This document shows positions 1-8,400 of a stretch of DNA of 64,000 bases, piece after piece. A model generated the notes under the pieces. That model saw only the letters and a program-made list of their open reading frames with translations. It ran no database searches and was not told the DNA's origin. The DNA is taken from NCBI RefSeq assembly GCF_039631355.1, contig NZ_JBDIVF010000012.1:1-64000 (forward strand), given 5' to 3'. A program made the translations under genes and the position numbers. The first letter of the stretch is position 1. The number at the start of each line of letters is the position of its first letter. The stretch comes from Uliginosibacterium paludis (lineage in GTDB: Bacteria > Pseudomonadota > Gammaproteobacteria > Burkholderiales > Rhodocyclaceae).

Positions 1-36
1 CACCCCGCAAACCCGCACGGCTACGTTGCCGAGAGG

Positions 37-210
37 TCAAGAAAGGCGGTTTTTGGAGGTGAAGTGTCGAACTCGGGCGTCCAGCGTTGAGCGCGGCGCC
101 CGATGCGCAATGGACGCAGCGGCCTCGAAGGAGCCATATTTCTCGTAGGCGTTGAAACCCATGGCGTAGGCAAACACGGCCTCCGCGTCATCGGGGTCAG
201 GAAGTTCCAT
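37..210 (-). CDS. Small hypothetical protein, 57 aa
   Basis: I do not recognise a family. The start was chosen because a GGGAG ribosome-binding site sits 7 bases upstream of this ATG, whereas longer in-frame starts have none. The product starts MELPDPDDAEAVF, with an acidic N-terminal third, then a central stretch around residues 12-30 rich in Ala, Phe and Tyr, and a basic C-terminus ending in SKNRLS. There is no signal peptide or membrane segment. It lies on the same strand as the two cassette genes to its right, but I see no attC site next to it, so whether it belongs to the cassette array is open. Base composition is closer to the chromosome than to the neighbouring DUF2971 gene. Confidence 0.5.
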   Translation of the reverse strand: MELPDPDDAEAVFAYAMGFNAYEKYGSFEAAASIAHRAPRSTLDARVRHFTSKNRLS

Positions 211-344
211 GTCATGTCTCCCGGCTGGATTACTCATTTTGCCTCTGAGGTATTTCACCGAAACATTCAGCGGCGGCTTTCGGGGCGGCGATCCGGCGTA
301 TGACGACCCGTTGCGGACGTTCGGGAAGTTGAAAAGCGGGCGTT

Positions 345-419
345 CAGTCGTAGGGCGGAGTGCCAACTCCGCCAACTTAGTCAACGCATGCGGTGGAGTT
401 TCACTCCACCCTACAACTG
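345..419. repeat. MITE-like palindromic element (75 bp)
   Basis: The two ends form 17-bp near-perfect terminal inverted repeats: CAGTCGTAGGGCGGAGT at 345-361 and its complement (15 of 17 matching) at 403-419. Each end also folds on its own: GGCGGAGT/ACTCCGCC at 354-373 with a 4-base loop, and GGTGGAGT/ACTCCACC at 392-410 with a 3-base loop. There is no coding capacity. The shape fits a REP doublet or a MITE. It lies where the far end of the DUF2971 cassette recombination site would be expected. Confidence 0.7.
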
Positions 420-486
420 CGCCGTACGCGGTGGTTATGAAAATGCCGAAGGCATGGCCAGTGTTGGCGCCCGCGTTGGACCAACA

Positions 487-493
487 GTTAGAT
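487..493 (-). other. Integron attC R'' core box (remnant of the DUF2971 cassette site)
   Basis: On the minus strand, three bases past the DUF2971 stop codon, the sequence reads ATCTAAC. This is the exact complement of GTTAGAT at 1305-1311, where that cassette begins. In integron cassettes the R'' box of a cassette's own attC is complementary to the core site at its start, so the match supports a cassette boundary. A following CAACGCGGGCGCC is compatible with an L'' box, but no clear R' box (GTTRRRY) follows. The MITE-like element at 345-419 occupies that place, so the site looks truncated. Confidence 0.55.
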
Positions 494-495
494 TT

Positions 496-1281
496 TTACC
501 GCGCATTCAATTCTTCAATAATAATTTTCGAAAGCTGTCTGTCAACCCTTGCTTTTTTGAAAGTTGTTTTATATGGCAGATTGTTTATTACGTAATTCTG
601 GTGCGCTGGATTTGTGTTGTGGCCAAATATAATTGCAGTAATTGAGTTTTCCGGGAATGGTATTTTTTGTCCTTTATATCCAGGAGGCAGGCGTCCCTTG
701 GCAAGATGTCTTAATTCGTTCTCGACTTGCCAATAGTCCATTTTTGTGTGGAGGCTGTTGTAAATAAGGGTGCCAATGCGCTCAGTGTCAATGTTGTGTG
801 CCGCCTTGATTAGGTCAATCCCGGCAATCTCTGGCAATTTATCCCGGTAGCTTATCTTGGTGTACTCGAAATCTGGGTGCTCAAGCTCAATGCAGAAGCC
901 CGTATGATCGCGGGCGTAATGCGACCATAGTATGTTGTTGTCAGGTTCAGATGCGAAACAATAAATTGGATAGCTGTCCACCACATCCTCAAACCCTGCA
1001 ACAATTTTGGGCCAAAAATTAAAGAATTCGTCGGTTAGTCGGCCTTTTGACACCCAGGCTTTGATTTGACGTTTTTCTTTCCCGCTTAGCTTCTGCGCGA
1101 GTGCCTTTAGCTCTGCTGTAGTTGGTTTCGTGTAATTTATGTGAGAGTCGAATGGATCGTTGAAGTATTTCCTTGACGACGCCCACGTCACGCCCTCAAA
1201 TAGCCCCAGTATGCTTGTGTCAGAGCCAAGCTTGTGAGCGTCAGTAGTTTCTGGAAAGGTCCTGTATTTGTAAAGCTTCAT
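496..1281 (-). CDS. DUF2971 domain protein (integron cassette gene)
   Basis: This 261-residue protein has the DUF2971 pattern: an N-terminal LYKYR motif, WASSRKYFNDPFDSH near residues 36-50, a central YCFASEPDNNILWSHYARDHTGFCIELEH block, then SYRDKLPEI. The biochemical function of the family is not settled. DUF2971 genes are frequent in accessory and defence-rich regions, but that is context and not proof. The start used is the ATG opening MKLYKYR, since the family begins there and the longer ORF runs back through the attC site. No strong ribosome-binding site is visible. Codon use is clearly AT-richer than the chromosome to the right, a sign of transfer. It sits between a complete attC (1305-1400) and an R'' remnant (487-493), so it is the second cassette of the array. 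Confidence 0.8.
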   Translation of the reverse strand: MKLYKYRTFPETTDAHKLGSDTSILGLFEGVTWASSRKYFNDPFDSHINYTKPTTAELKALAQKLSGKEKRQIKAWVSKGRLTDEFFNFWPKIVAGFEDVVDSYPIYCFASEPDNNILWSHYARDHTGFCIELEHPDFEYTKISYRDKLPEIAGIDLIKAAHNIDTERIGTLIYNSLHTKMDYWQVENELRHLAKGRLPPGYKGQKIPFPENSITAIIFGHNTNPAHQNYVINNLPYKTTFKKARVDRQLSKIIIEELNAR

Positions 1282-1304
1282 GCTGCGCAAATGTGGCCAT
1301 GAAA

Positions 1305-1400
1305 ATCTAACGTAGAAGTGAGGGGCCGCCGGAGCGCGTAGCGCGGAGGGTACCCACAAGCGCAGCTTGTGGGCGGTCCCTCTCGACTGCCGGGTTAGCG
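1305..1400 (-). other. Integron attC recombination site
   Basis: Read on the minus strand, the site opens with R'' CGCTAAC (1394-1400), continues with an L'' arm containing GAGGGACCGCC and a loop region holding a CCCACAAGC/GCTTGTGGG hairpin, returns through GGCGGCCCCTC (L'), and ends with R' GTTAGAT (1305-1311). The arms are imperfectly complementary, as in real attC sites. R'' CGCTAAC is the exact complement of GTTAGCG (2149-2155) at the start of the TIR cassette, as expected for that cassette's own attC. Confidence 0.85.
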
Positions 1401-2132
1401 TTATTCCGCAGACAAATGCTCGATGTCAATGTAGAACCCCGCTTTCTGTAGGCTCGCAGCGAGCTTGTTCTTAGTTTCCTGGACGGAATTGTTAAAAGGG
1501 ATATAGATGAGGCCATGAATGTCAGATGGAAGCTCAAGGTTCCCTTTGTGCAAAATTGCAACCCGCTCTCTCCCCAGCTTGCTCAGAAACATGCCCATTT
1601 CAAGAACTACGTTCTGACGCGCGCGTGGCCTGTTTTCATTTGATGCCCCAGCCTTGTGACCTTCGTCATCTGGCGTAAGCAATACCACTGCATATGGCAC
1701 GTCAGTGTTAGCGATCAAAGCCTCAATGATCGTCTTGCCGTCCGGTGCCATATTTCCGAGTATTACGGGTTTTATATTCATGCGAAGAAGCATCAGCTCT
1801 AGCTGATCTCGCGCTTGAGTATCGTGCCCATACACAACGAAAACTTTAGGCTCACGTATAGCGTAAGCGGCGGCAGACGCGGCTGTAGCTGCCCCTGCCG
1901 CTTGCAGTGCTGCTGGTTTCGGGGTGACAACTCCGCCATTGACCACTGATGTAGCCAAATCTTTTTCCGGACAGTCTTTACCTTGAAGAGCTACTTTTCC
2001 AGAGGAGTACCAATTTATCTTTGTGCCTTCACCAAGGCAAATTTGTGCTCCGTGTTGAATATCTTTTGTCTCTGCAACTGCTAGGCCATGCGTTTTCAGC
2101 GCAGAAATCAAATTTTCTTTTTCCCAAGCCAT
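1401..2132 (-). CDS. CAP12/Pycsar-type TIR-domain effector-like protein (integron cassette gene)
   Basis: This 243-residue protein has a C-terminal TIR-like domain of the CAP12/PycTIR class: VFVVYGHD at 97-104, DGKTIIEAL at 131-139, LLTPDDEG at 151-158, RARQNVVLEMGMF at 170-182 with the putative catalytic Glu178, and LPSDIHGLIYIP near 201-212. Known TIR effectors of this class cleave NAD+ when triggered. Residues 1-55 (INWYSSGKVALQGKD) resemble the small TBP-like fold found at the N-terminus of RNase HIII, followed by an Ala-rich linker at 74-91. That N-terminal reading is from motif resemblance only. A good AAGGA site precedes the ATG by six bases. There is no cyclase beside it, so this is not an obvious CBASS or Pycsar operon. 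It lies between core sites GTTAGCG and an attC, so it is an integron cassette and probably the first of the array. Confidence 0.85.
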   Translation of the reverse strand: MAWEKENLISALKTHGLAVAETKDIQHGAQICLGEGTKINWYSSGKVALQGKDCPEKDLATSVVNGGVVTPKPAALQAAGAATAASAAAYAIREPKVFVVYGHDTQARDQLELMLLRMNIKPVILGNMAPDGKTIIEALIANTDVPYAVVLLTPDDEGHKAGASNENRPRARQNVVLEMGMFLSKLGRERVAILHKGNLELPSDIHGLIYIPFNNSVQETKNKLAASLQKAGFYIDIEHLSAE

Positions 2133-2148
2133 GAAAATTCCTTGATGA

Positions 2149-2207
2149 CGCTAACTATAAATTTGGACAGCAATTTTTCTGTATAACTCCGGGCGTTGCT
2201 GGATAAC
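2149..2207 (-). other. attI-like junction at the start of the cassette array
   Basis: On the minus strand GTTATCC (2201-2207), GTTATAC (2181-2187) and GTTAGCG (2149-2155) occur as direct repeats spaced 20 and 32 bases apart. From memory, class 1 attI1 has GTTAT, GTTAC and GTTAG repeats at nearly the same spacing. No GC-rich attC-type foldback precedes GTTAGCG. This suggests the primary insertion site of an integron, but no integrase gene lies to the right as would be expected. Confidence 0.45.
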
Positions 2208-2807
2208 ATCCCGGCAAGGAATCCACGTAAAGCCGCTTCCTGCATATCTTTCCGGCGAACAGGAGCGGTTTTCTACTCAAGTAAATGCCGACGAAAAGCC
2301 GCAACTGACCTGCAGGGTACAAAAGATCTGAGTGACTGCTTTGCGTTCGGCAGTTGTCTGTCTGCTCCTGGCCGGAAGTCTTTGTTCTCCGTTCCCGGTT
2401 CAAGCACCACGCTACGCCCGCCTCCAGACTCGTGCGTATGATCTGAATCACGAATGCCCACGGCTGATTCAAAAACACGCAGCGCCTCGCATTCATTTCA
2501 CACATTGCATCAATTGGGCAGGCCGGCCTTGGCTTTCACGGTGAGGGCAGATTCATGCCCGCCGGCTGTTGAGCGGTATTCGCGGGCTCCTGTCATCGGT
2601 GCCATGTCGTGGCAGGCGGTGCGCGGGCATCTGACAGTCGTGTGCTGCGGCGGCATGTGCGTTCCGGTTGCCGGCTTCAATCGCATGGAATAATCGCGGT
2701 TTCGGCCGGGGCGGCGTCGAAATGTGGGGGCCTGACCTTGTGGTGAAGGCTTCCGGCATATCGATCAGTCTGGGGGCTGTGCAGGTCAATACAGAAAAGG
2801 AGCACAC
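2208..2807. other. Intergenic region, no gene found (600 bp)
   Basis: No convincing reading frame occurs on either strand. The short frames here lack ribosome-binding sites and family features. An integron integrase would be expected on the plus strand next to the attI-like site, and nothing resembling one is seen. The last part (about 2700-2807) should contain the promoter of the SPFH gene, but I could not pick a clear -35/-10 pair. Confidence 0.5.
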
Positions 2808-3827
2808 ATGTTCGGCATCCGCTTCATCAAGGTCGGCCCGACCGACTTTCTGCTGCAATACAAGAGCGGCCAGGTCGTGCGCGAGGGCGTGGGGCTGTCG
2901 TTCTTCTACTATGGCCCGACCAGTTCGCTGGTGCGCGTGCCGGTGGGGAGTGTCGATGCGCCTTTCATTTTCGAGGAGGCCACTGCCGACTTTCAGAACG
3001 TGACCGTGCAGGGGCAGCTTTCGTATCGGGTGAGTGATCCGCGCAAGCTGGCGCAGCTGATGAACTTCACGCTGGCGCCGAATGGTCGTGACTACAGTTC
3101 GGAAGATCCGCAGAAGCTCGCGCAGCGGCTCATCAACCATGCGCAGGTGCTGACCAGCTCGTCGCTGCGCGTGATGTCCCTGCGCGAGGCACTGGGCGGT
3201 GCCGACCGGCTGGTGGGCGCGGTGCGGGCCGGCATGCAGGGGGCCGAGGCCATTACCGCGCTGGGCATCGAGGTGCTGGGGCTCTCGATCCTTGCGATCA
3301 AGCCGACGCCGGAGACTGCGCGGGCGCTGGAGGCCGAGGCGCGCGAGGCGATCCTGCGGCAGGCCGATGAGGCGGTGTTCGCGCGGCGCAATTCCGCCGT
3401 CGAGCAGGAGCGCGCGATTCGCGAGAACGAGCTGAACACCGAGATCGCGGTGGAGAACAAGAAGCGCCAGATCAAGGAAGCGCAGATGGATGCCGAGAAA
3501 TCGGTGCAGCAGAAGAAGCGCGAGCTGCGCGAAGCCGAGATGGCCACGCGCATCGCGCTCGAGGAGCAGAACCGTAACCTGCTGGCGATCTCGACCGCCA
3601 ACACGCGCGAAGAGGCCGATGCCAAGGCCTATGGCATTTCGTCGATGATGCGGGCGCTCTCCGAGACCGATCCTAAGGTGCTGCAGGCGCTGACCAGTGC
3701 GCGACTCGATGCGGCCCAGCTGGTGGCGCTGTCTTTCAAGGAGCTGGCCGAGAACGCCGGCAAGATCGGCGAGCTGAACATTTCCTCCGAGCTGCTGCAG
3801 GGCCTGCTTGAGCGCGAGAGCAAGTGA
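2808..3827 (+). CDS. SPFH/Band 7 domain protein
   Basis: This 339-residue protein is of the stomatin/prohibitin/flotillin type. The N-terminal 170 residues form the Band 7 part (VGPTDFLLQY, VRVPVGSVDAPFIFEEATADFQNVTVQGQ). Residues about 185-265 are a long charged coiled coil with many Glu, Lys and Arg. The C-terminal part (DPKVLQALTSARLDAAQLVALSFKELAENAGKIGELNIS) resembles the oligomerisation tail of slipin-like proteins. There is no clear N-terminal membrane segment, so it may bind membranes peripherally. An AAGGAG site is five bases before the ATG. The stop codon overlaps the start of the next gene, so the two are translationally coupled. SPFH proteins build membrane microdomain scaffolds; the specific role here is unknown. 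Confidence 0.85.
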   Translation: MFGIRFIKVGPTDFLLQYKSGQVVREGVGLSFFYYGPTSSLVRVPVGSVDAPFIFEEATADFQNVTVQGQLSYRVSDPRKLAQLMNFTLAPNGRDYSSEDPQKLAQRLINHAQVLTSSSLRVMSLREALGGADRLVGAVRAGMQGAEAITALGIEVLGLSILAIKPTPETARALEAEAREAILRQADEAVFARRNSAVEQERAIRENELNTEIAVENKKRQIKEAQMDAEKSVQQKKRELREAEMATRIALEEQNRNLLAISTANTREEADAKAYGISSMMRALSETDPKVLQALTSARLDAAQLVALSFKELAENAGKIGELNISSELLQGLLERESK

Positions 3828-4765
3828 GCATGACGCGCAGTACCGAGAACAAGCTGGTGTTGGTGACGCGGCGCACGCGCCTGGAGGAGCTGATCCAGCG
3901 CTTCAACACCGAGGGGCAGGCGCGTTTCTATGTCGAGCATCTCGGCGCCGATTTCTCGGACTACCAGCAGGAGCATCGCCAGTATCGCGAGGCGGTGGCG
4001 GCGGCCAATCAGTTGCTCTCGCGGCATGCGAGGGTTCAGGTACTGGACCGCAGCTTCGTGCCGAACTTCGTGTTCGGGCCGCATGACACGGTGCTCGCCC
4101 TCGGTCAGGACGGGCTGGTGGCCAATGTGCTGAAGTATCTCGACGGCCAGCCGCTGATCGGCGTGAATCCGGACCCGGCCCGCTGGGAGGGCGTGCTCCT
4201 GCCCTTCGTGGTGAAGGATCTCGACCGGCTGCTGCCGGAGGTGTTTTCCGCTCGCCGCCCGCTGCATGAGGTGAGCATGGCGCAGGCGAGCCTCAATACT
4301 GGCGAAACGCTTTGTGCCGTCAATGACATCTTCATCGGGCCGCGCAGCCATACCTCGGCCCGCTATGAAATCAGCACCGGTGGCCTCAGCGAGCGGCAGT
4401 CTTCCAGCGGCATCATCGTGTCCACCGGCATGGGGGCCAGCGGCTGGCTGCGCAGTGTGCTGGCCGGTGCGGCCGGCATCGTGTCATCGGTGGGCGGGGA
4501 GACGCCGCAGGGGCTGCTCGATGATTTCCGCTGGGAATCCGACTATCTCTACTTCTCGGTGCGCGAGCCCTGGCCCAGCAAGACCACTGCCAGCAGCATC
4601 AGCTTCGGTCGGGTGACACGCGAGGCGCCGCTGGTGCTGGTGTCCCAGATGGCTGAGAACGGTGTCATTTTCAGCGATGGCATCGAGAGTGACTTCGTGC
4701 AGTTCAACGCCGGCACCCGGGCCACCATCACGCTTGCCGAACGACGCGGCATCCTGGTCGGCTGA
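3824..4765 (+). CDS. NAD kinase-like (ATP-NAD/diacylglycerol kinase fold) protein
   Basis: This 313-residue protein is coupled to the SPFH gene: a GTG start overlaps its TGA, and an ATG two codons later (3830) is an equally possible start. The NAD-kinase fold is suggested by LALGQDGLVANVLKYLDGQPLIGVN (residues about 91-114), in the place of the GGDG motif, followed by NDIFIGPR (NE/D motif) and IIVSTGMGASGW, which corresponds to the STPTGSTAY loop. The first Gly of GGDG is replaced by Gln94-adjacent sequence (GQDG), and the STPTGS loop is altered, so catalysis as a normal NAD kinase is uncertain. It probably recognises a dinucleotide or related ligand at an SPFH platform. The family reading is fairly firm; the activity is not. 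Confidence 0.7.
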   Translation: MSMTRSTENKLVLVTRRTRLEELIQRFNTEGQARFYVEHLGADFSDYQQEHRQYREAVAAANQLLSRHARVQVLDRSFVPNFVFGPHDTVLALGQDGLVANVLKYLDGQPLIGVNPDPARWEGVLLPFVVKDLDRLLPEVFSARRPLHEVSMAQASLNTGETLCAVNDIFIGPRSHTSARYEISTGGLSERQSSSGIIVSTGMGASGWLRSVLAGAAGIVSSVGGETPQGLLDDFRWESDYLYFSVREPWPSKTTASSISFGRVTREAPLVLVSQMAENGVIFSDGIESDFVQFNAGTRATITLAERRGILVG

Positions 4766-5434
4766 GCGGCGTTTCAAAGGCGCTGACGCGGCTCGCCGGG
4801 GGTGAGCCGCGCCACCCGCAGGCCGGCACGCTCAGGCGCCGCTTTCCGGCTGATCGCAGCGCGGAGGGCGTCAGCTCTTGAACTGAAGCGTTTCCCCGGC
4901 GGCCACAGCCTCCGACGCAATTCGTTCCGCTCATTCTTTTCAGGGTGCGCGGCCGCGACGCCTTCAGCTGATGTCCGCTTGCGCCACTGCGCCGGCTACC
5001 GTGGCAGGAACAGGAGACTCCGTTCGACCCCGGTCGCCCATTTTCCGCTCAAGGCCTGCCTGACCTGCATGCCTGAAACGCAGACATTCCGGAGTTGTGC
5101 AGCAGCGACCTGATTCATCAGCGTACCGGCGCACGGCCATGTCTCAAGCATGGCGTGATGCCGCGCGAGTCGAATCCAGGGGAGGTGGGGCAGGGCGCTT
5201 TCCATGGCGGTGCGCACTTTTCAGGGCAGTGGCTGGATGGGGTGATCCGGCCTTGGCGGAGGCGGGGAAAACGGTGTTGACCGCCAATCGGCCTTGCCCG
5301 CTCGATGGGCGGCTTCCGGCGGTGCATGGCTGCAGGCGGCGGGGCGCGGAGACCGGGTCAAATGGTGCGGCGGATGAGGAAAGCCTGAAAATGCCGCTAA
5401 CATGATCTGGTTCAATCCATCGCCGGGAAGTCGC
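4766..5434. other. Intergenic region with one GC hairpin (669 bp)
   Basis: No gene is supported here. A perfect 8-bp stem, CGCGGCTC (4787-4794) with GAGCCGCG (4804-4811), sits just after the NAD-kinase-like gene. It lacks a T tract, so it is at best a weak terminator. The rest contains only GC-rich frames without start signals. The promoter of the large A2M gene must lie near the right end, but I see no clear consensus. Confidence 0.45.
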
Positions 5435-8400
5435 ATGAAACTCACAAACGCCGTCTGCTTGGTCCTTGTCGTGTCGGGTCTGGTTCATGCGCAGCCGGTT
5501 GCGGTGCCTGCCGCGCGGGTGGAGGCCTTTTCTCCGCAGGGGGAGATCAAGGATGTCCGTCAGGTGGTGGCGCGTTTCTCGGAGCCGATGGTGGCCTTCG
5601 GTGACCCGCGCCTGGCTTCGCCTTTTGAGGTGAAGTGCGAGGCAAAGGGCAATGGCCACTGGGTGGACGCCCGCAACTGGGCGTATGACTTCGATGCCGA
5701 TCTGCCGGCCGGCCTCAGGTGCCGCTTCACGACACGCGCGAAGCTGACGACACAGGCCGGTGCGCCGGTGACGCCGGGCACGTTCAACTTCAGCACCGGC
5801 GGCCCGGCGATCCGCGAGTCCTGGCCGGACCAGGGGGAGGAGGCCATCGACGAGCGTCAGGTCTTCCTGCTCGGGCTGGATGCGATGGCGGATCCGGCCA
5901 GCGTGCGCGAGCGCGCGTACTGCAAGGTGGCCGGGGTGGGCGAGCGCGTGCCGCTGGAGTTGATCGAGGGGGACGAGCGCAACCGGATTCTGACCGAGCA
6001 GGAAGGGCGCGCGCAGAACGTCTTCCAGGTCATCACCAAGCGCGGCCGCAGTGGCCTGCTGGCGGTGAAGGATGATCGTTTCAGGAACGCGCCCATCGTC
6101 GTGGCGCGTTGCGCCCGCAAGCTGCCGGCCGGCGCCGAGGTGAGCATCGTGTGGGGCGCGGGCATCCGTTCGGCGGGGGCGGCAGCCGATAGCGTGGCGA
6201 CCTCTGAGGACCAGACCCTGCCCTTCATGGTGCGCGAGGAGTTCGCGGCCAAGCAGACCTGCGAGCGTGTGAGCCCGAATGCGGGTTGCGTGCCGGTGCT
6301 GCCGCTGACGCTGGTATTCACCGCGCCGGTGGATGCCGGGCTGGCAGCGAAGATCGAGCTGCGCACGGCGAGCGGCAAGACGCTTTCTCCCAGGCTGGAA
6401 GCCAACGCGAAGGCGGTGCAGAGCGTGAGCTTTCCGGGGCCTTTCGAAGCCAGCAGCGAAGTGACGATCACGCTGCCGCGCAGCTTCAAGGATGACGCCG
6501 GGCGCGAGCTGATCAATGCGCAGTCTTTCCCGCTCAAGGTACGCATCGACGAGGATCCGCCGCTGGTGAAATTCCCCTCGCACTTCGGCATTCTTGAATC
6601 GAAGGCGCAACCGGCCTTGCCGGTCAGCGTGCGCAATGTCGAGGCCTCGATGAAGGGCCTGCAGACCCAGGCAGCCGGTGCTTCGTCCGGCTCGGCAGGT
6701 GAGGGCAATCTCGCGCGCGTCGACACCGAGGATGACAGCCAGATTGCCGTCTGGCTCAATCGTGTGCTGCGCGGCCCCGCCTTGAGTGGCGCGGCGCTGG
6801 ATGCCTTCGTGAAGAAGCATGAACGCTATCCGCGCGAAGGCGAGCTGCCGCTGCTGTTCCACAACAAGTCGAAGGGCTTCAAGGCAACGCCCCTGACCCT
6901 GCCGCGCATCGAAGGCGAGAAGGTGCTGGAGCTGGTCGGCATTCCGCTGCCCAAGCCCGGTTTCTATGTGGTGGAGTTTTCCAGCAACCGCCTCGGGGCA
7001 GCGCTGCATGGCGAGAAGAAACCCTATTACGCCTATTCCAGCGCGCTGGTCACGAACATGGCCGTGCACTTCAAGCTCGGACGCGAATCGTCCCTGGCGT
7101 GGGTCACCCAGCTCGACAATGCCGCGCCGGTTGCCAATGCGCGTGTCACGGTGTCGACCTGTGACGGCGAGCCGATGTGGAAGGGCACGACGGATGCCAA
7201 GGGCATGGCCCGCATCGGCGAGGCGCTGAACACGCAATACTATGGCGAGCAGTGCTCCGGCCTGCTGGTGGTGGCGCGCAAGGACGATGACCTCTCTTTC
7301 ATGCTGTCGAGCTGGAACGACGGCATCAGCACCTGGCAGTTCAATTTCGGCGGAGGCAGCACGGCGGGGCGGATCGCTGCGCATACGGTGCTCGACCGGC
7401 CGCTGTTCCGCGCGGGCGAAACGGTGTCGATGAAACACTTCCTGCGCATGCGCACCGGCAAGGGCTTCGCCGCGCCGGACAGCCGGCCGGGCAAGCATGC
7501 GGTGCTCATGCATGAGGGCAGCGGGCAGAGCTATGACGTGCCGGTCAGCTGGAACGCCGGCACGGGCGTATCGGCCTGGGCGATTCCGAAGGAGGCCAGG
7601 CTAGGCACCTACAGCATCACGCTCCAGTTCGGCGGCGAGAGCCTGCAGTCGGGCAGCTTCCGCGTCGAGCAGTATCGCGTGCCGCTGATGAAGGCCGTGC
7701 TCAAGCCGCCGGCGCCGGTCGTGAAGCAGACGAAGATCGATGTGGACGCGCAGCTCTCCTACCTTGCCGGCGGTGTCGCTGCGGGCGCGCCGGTGAAGTT
7801 CCGCAGCCGCCTCGTGCCCTATCCGCTGCTGTTCCCTGCGTATGACGATTTCCGCTTCGGGGGCAAGGTGCCGCAGGAAGGCCTCTCGGCCGTGCAGCCC
7901 TATGCCTACAACCCCTCGGGTGATGAGGACGAGAGCGATGGCGAAGTCGACACCGGCTCGGCGGTGAACACCGGCTACGCCGCCCGCACGCGCAGCCTGT
8001 CGCTCGATGCCAACGGTGGCGCACGCGTGAGCTTCGACGGCATTCCGCAATCGGAAGACCCGCGCGCGCTGGAAGTCGAGATGGAGTACAGCGACCCGAA
8101 CGGCCAGATCCTCACCTCGGCCACGCGGGTGCTGGTGCTGCCCTCTTCGCTGGCGCTGGGCATCCGCATGGAAGGCTGGTACGCCACCAAGGAGAAGATG
8201 AGCTTCAAGGTGCTGGCGCTGGATGTGAGCGGCAAGATCCAGGCAGGCCGCAAGGTGACGGTGGATGCCTACCAGCGCAAGACCTATGCCTATCGCAAGC
8301 GACTGCTCGGCGGCTTCTATGCCTATGAGGAGACGCAGGAGATCAAGCGCGTCGGCACCGCCTGCAGCGGCACGACGGATCCGCGCGGGATCCTGATCTG

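Noticed and set aside
2155..2505. 116-codon minus-strand frame next to the attI-like site
   Set aside because: It runs through the attI-like repeats, has no ribosome-binding site and no recognisable content.
5144..7513. 789-codon minus-strand reading frame opposite the A2M gene
   Set aside because: Antisense to a well-supported gene; high GC makes long shadow frames. No domain, no start signal.
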